Source of the DNA: Gaiellales bacterium | GTDB lineage: Bacteria > Actinomycetota > Thermoleophilia > Gaiellales > F1-60-MAGs149 | Assembly (NCBI GenBank): GCA_030831375.1 | Contig: JAURLF010000219.1 | Location: 1 to 6,428, forward strand | Direction of reading: 5' to 3' | DNA length: 6,428 nt | In this document: positions 4,933-6,428 of the stretch, in pieces | Layout of the letters: every line of letters begins with the position of its first letter | Numbering within the stretch: position 1 is the first letter of the stretch | Position numbers and translations under genes: made by a program | Notes under the pieces: model-generated | What the model was told of the DNA's origin: nothing | Database searches by the model: none | The model's input: the letters and a program-made list of their open reading frames with translations, nothing else

Positions 4933-5535
4933 CTAGCCCGTGCGATCGATCCAGCGCACGGCGAGGCCGCCGAGGCCGACCAGGGTCAGCACACCCGCGA
5001 GCAGGGCGAGCAGCACCACGGGCAGCGGCACGCGCTCGCCGACCGTGGGAACCTCGATCACGGCCTGATCCTCCGTCAGGTCGACCGCGGCGACCTCGGC
5101 GACGACGGGGTCGTATGCCGCCTCGTCGGGCACCGGCGCGGCCTGCACGGGCACGGTCTCCATCGACACCGTCTCGCCGTCGATCTCCATCGGCTGGACG
5201 GGCTCAAAGCCGTCGGACGATCCCGACATTCCGCCGCCGCCATCGTCCGCAGGCTGCGCCGCCGCCTCGTCCTTCGCTTTGTCGCGGGCCCGGGCGGCGC
5301 GGATCGCGCCCATGATGCCCGAGTACATCTTCGCGTCGGGGTCGACCTGCTTGATCGCGGAGGCGTAGCACGCCTGTGGGTGGTAGCCGATCCGGCCCGT
5401 GTTGAAGTACTGGTTGATCACAGCCTTCCCGCAGCTCTTTTCATTGGCCGCCGCTGCGCTGGGCGCCCCGCGGGTCGCGAGCAGGCAGAGACACAGACCG
5501 AGAACCGCGATTCCGATGGTTACCGATGTTCGCAT
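4933..5535 (-). CDS. Secreted Cys-pair protein with C-terminal membrane anchor
   Basis: A 200-residue protein of unknown function. A signal peptide covers about 1-30 (hydrophobic core 6-20, AAAA/N cleavage region). The mature part starts with a small domain, about 33-81, with Cys35 and Cys56 in the pattern CGK-VI-QYFN-GRI----ACY-SAIKQVDPD--MYSGI; the two cysteines could form a disulfide outside the cell. I recognise this pattern as similar to short secreted proteins frequent in Thermoleophilia, but I have no function for it. A linker rich in Lys/Ala, Gly, and then Pro/Glu/Val (about 85-168) leads to one transmembrane helix at about 169-192, followed by a short tail (RWIDRTG) that would face the cytoplasm. 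The ATG at 5535 starts the signal peptide and lies 7 bases after the ligase stop. It has no clear ribosome site of its own, so it is probably translationally coupled. The same frame is open further upstream, but there it overlaps the ligase and is arginine-rich, without coding character. Confidence 0.8.
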   Translation of the reverse strand: MRTSVTIGIAVLGLCLCLLATRGAPSAAAANEKSCGKAVINQYFNTGRIGYHPQACYASAIKQVDPDAKMYSGIMGAIRAARARDKAKDEAAAQPADDGGGGMSGSSDGFEPVQPMEIDGETVSMETVPVQAAPVPDEAAYDPVVAEVAAVDLTEDQAVIEVPTVGERVPLPVVLLALLAGVLTLVGLGGLAVRWIDRTG

Positions 5536-5542
5536 TTGCGGG

Positions 5543-6428
5543 TCAGGGCGGAGGGAGGGATTCGTAGACGCTGAGCACGGACGGGTCGCCACCCGAGAGG
5601 TCGAGTGCTCGTTCGAGCGCGACGCGGCCCTCCTGCGGCTCACCCCACGAGAACGCGAGGAAGGTCCCATAGTAAAGCCACGATTCGAAGTTCGACGGCT
5701 CGCGATCGATCGCCCGCAGTAATGCCGCCTGCGCGCCCGTGCGGTCGCCGAGTTGGTCTCGCGCCTCGGCTTCAGCGAGCAACGGCTCGACGGCAAGCGG
5801 GTTGTAGCGGTGTGCGCTGGTGGCTAGCTCGAGGGCCGACTTCGGATCCTCGAGGAGCACACGGTTGCTCTGCTCCGTCTGTCGAGCCGAGAGCCAGAAC
5901 GTGACTGCGAACAGTCCGACCAGCAGGAGCGCCGCGGCGCAGATCGAGAACGCCGCCTGCGCCGGTCGGCGGCGGAGGGTCGTGGTTGTCCCGAGGCGCG
6001 TCGCGGCCCCGATCGTGGCGAAGGCGATGACACCCTGGGCGGCGAGATCCCAGTCGACGTCCACGAGTCCCTGGGCGAGGAATGCCAGCGCGCCGATCAC
6101 CGCGACCGTCGTCCCAGCTGCGTCGTCGGCTGGTGCGCGGCGCAGAGCGCCGATAGCGAGGGCGATCAGCGCCCCCGCGCCGATCAGGAACGGGATCCCA
6201 CCCAGCAACCCGGTGCCGGCGAGCACTTCCAGCACCGTGTTATGGGCCGAATCGGTTGTATAGGACGGCTCCTGCGTCGTCTGCTCCACCAGCCGGAACG
6301 TGCCGGCTCCATCGCCCCGCAGGGGCGAGGCGGTGAATCCGTGCCAGGCCGTGCCCCACCAGTGGTCGCGGAGGTTCGCCCCGATCCCGATACGGACGCC
6401 CGTCTGATCCACGCTGCCGGTGAAGCCC
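5543..6428 (-). CDS. O-antigen ligase/polymerase-like membrane protein with TPR-like C-terminus, 3' part
   Basis: The last 294 codons of a larger gene that enters from the right edge. Counting from that edge, GDGAGTF at 38-44 and SAHNTVLEVLAGTGLLG at about 60-76 match the Wzy_C/O-antigen ligase signature (G-G-GTF, then HN--LE---ETG--G), which acts on lipid-linked glycans at the outer face of the membrane. Transmembrane segments follow at about 73-97, 104-123, 128-144 and 156-178. After an Arg-rich turn and the last helix, residues about 185-290 form a helical repeat region, including ALELATSAHRYNPLAVEPL, AEARDQLGDRTGAQAALLRA and ALERALDLSGGDPSVL, consistent with two to three TPR units after the membrane part. 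The GTG at 6412 is not taken as the start because the frame is open to the edge and it lies inside the ligase domain. It lies 7 bases ahead of the Cys-pair protein. Which glycan it handles cannot be told from this part. Confidence 0.85.
   Translation of the reverse strand, partial: GFTGSVDQTGVRIGIGANLRDHWWGTAWHGFTASPLRGDGAGTFRLVEQTTQEPSYTTDSAHNTVLEVLAGTGLLGGIPFLIGAGALIALAIGALRRAPADDAAGTTVAVIGALAFLAQGLVDVDWDLAAQGVIAFATIGAATRLGTTTTLRRRPAQAAFSICAAALLLVGLFAVTFWLSARQTEQSNRVLLEDPKSALELATSAHRYNPLAVEPLLAEAEARDQLGDRTGAQAALLRAIDREPSNFESWLYYGTFLAFSWGEPQEGRVALERALDLSGGDPSVLSVYESLPPP

Noticed and set aside
4711..5574. Plus-strand open frame opposite UPF0145 and the Cys-pair gene
   Set aside because: It is His/Arg/Asp-rich shadow translation with no domain, spanning two supported genes and their gap.
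5536..5796. Upstream extension of the Cys-pair protein to 5796
   Set aside because: It overlaps the ligase 3' end in another frame and is Arg/Ser-rich. The signal peptide begins at 5535.

Overview
The window looks like a fragment of a high-GC actinobacterial chromosome. Several features suggest the class Thermoleophilia (Solirubrobacterales-like): very strong G/C bias at third codon positions, weak or absent Shine-Dalgarno sites at several genes, a bacterial phosphosulfolactate synthase, and a small secreted two-cysteine protein beside an O-antigen ligase/TPR gene. The taxonomic placement is an inference from gene content, not a measurement. I see no rRNA, tRNA, CRISPR array, insertion sequence or phage gene, and no gene-free stretch longer than about 115 bases.

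Left block (1-3230, all on the minus strand, so read from right to left). A secreted repeat protein comes first. It has a signal peptide, four 26-residue 'GK-T-QAQAD' motifs arranged as a 93-residue duplication, and a Gly/His/Asp-rich tail. A GC-rich hairpin follows, then an OmpR-family response regulator, then a HAMP/HisKA sensor kinase whose start overlaps the regulator's stop by 4 nt (ATGA). Last is the 5' end of a phosphosulfolactate synthase (ComA family), which runs off the left edge. The order and spacing suggest one co-regulated unit. In front of the repeat protein is a direct repeat TCTCA-N6-TCTCA with an 11-bp period, the architecture expected for an OmpR/PhoB-type regulator, so the module may be autoregulated.

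Middle (3345-4556, plus strand). A single FabF-like ketosynthase with an intact Cys-His-His triad is divergent from the repeat protein and shares its 114-bp intergenic region, including the putative operator. No acyl carrier protein or other fatty-acid or polyketide gene is nearby.

Right block (4561-6428, minus strand). The 3' part of an O-antigen ligase/polymerase-type membrane protein with a TPR-like C-terminus enters from the right edge. Seven bases after it starts a secreted protein with a Cys pair and a C-terminal membrane anchor, followed by a UPF0145/YbjQ-family protein that ends 4 nt from the convergent ketosynthase. The ligase and the Cys-pair protein probably form the end of a cell-surface polysaccharide operon.

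The most interesting candidate is the left module: an envelope-facing repeat protein with a possible metal-binding tail, a two-component system whose sensor loop is very acidic, a matching direct-repeat operator and a linked sulfonate-synthesis enzyme.
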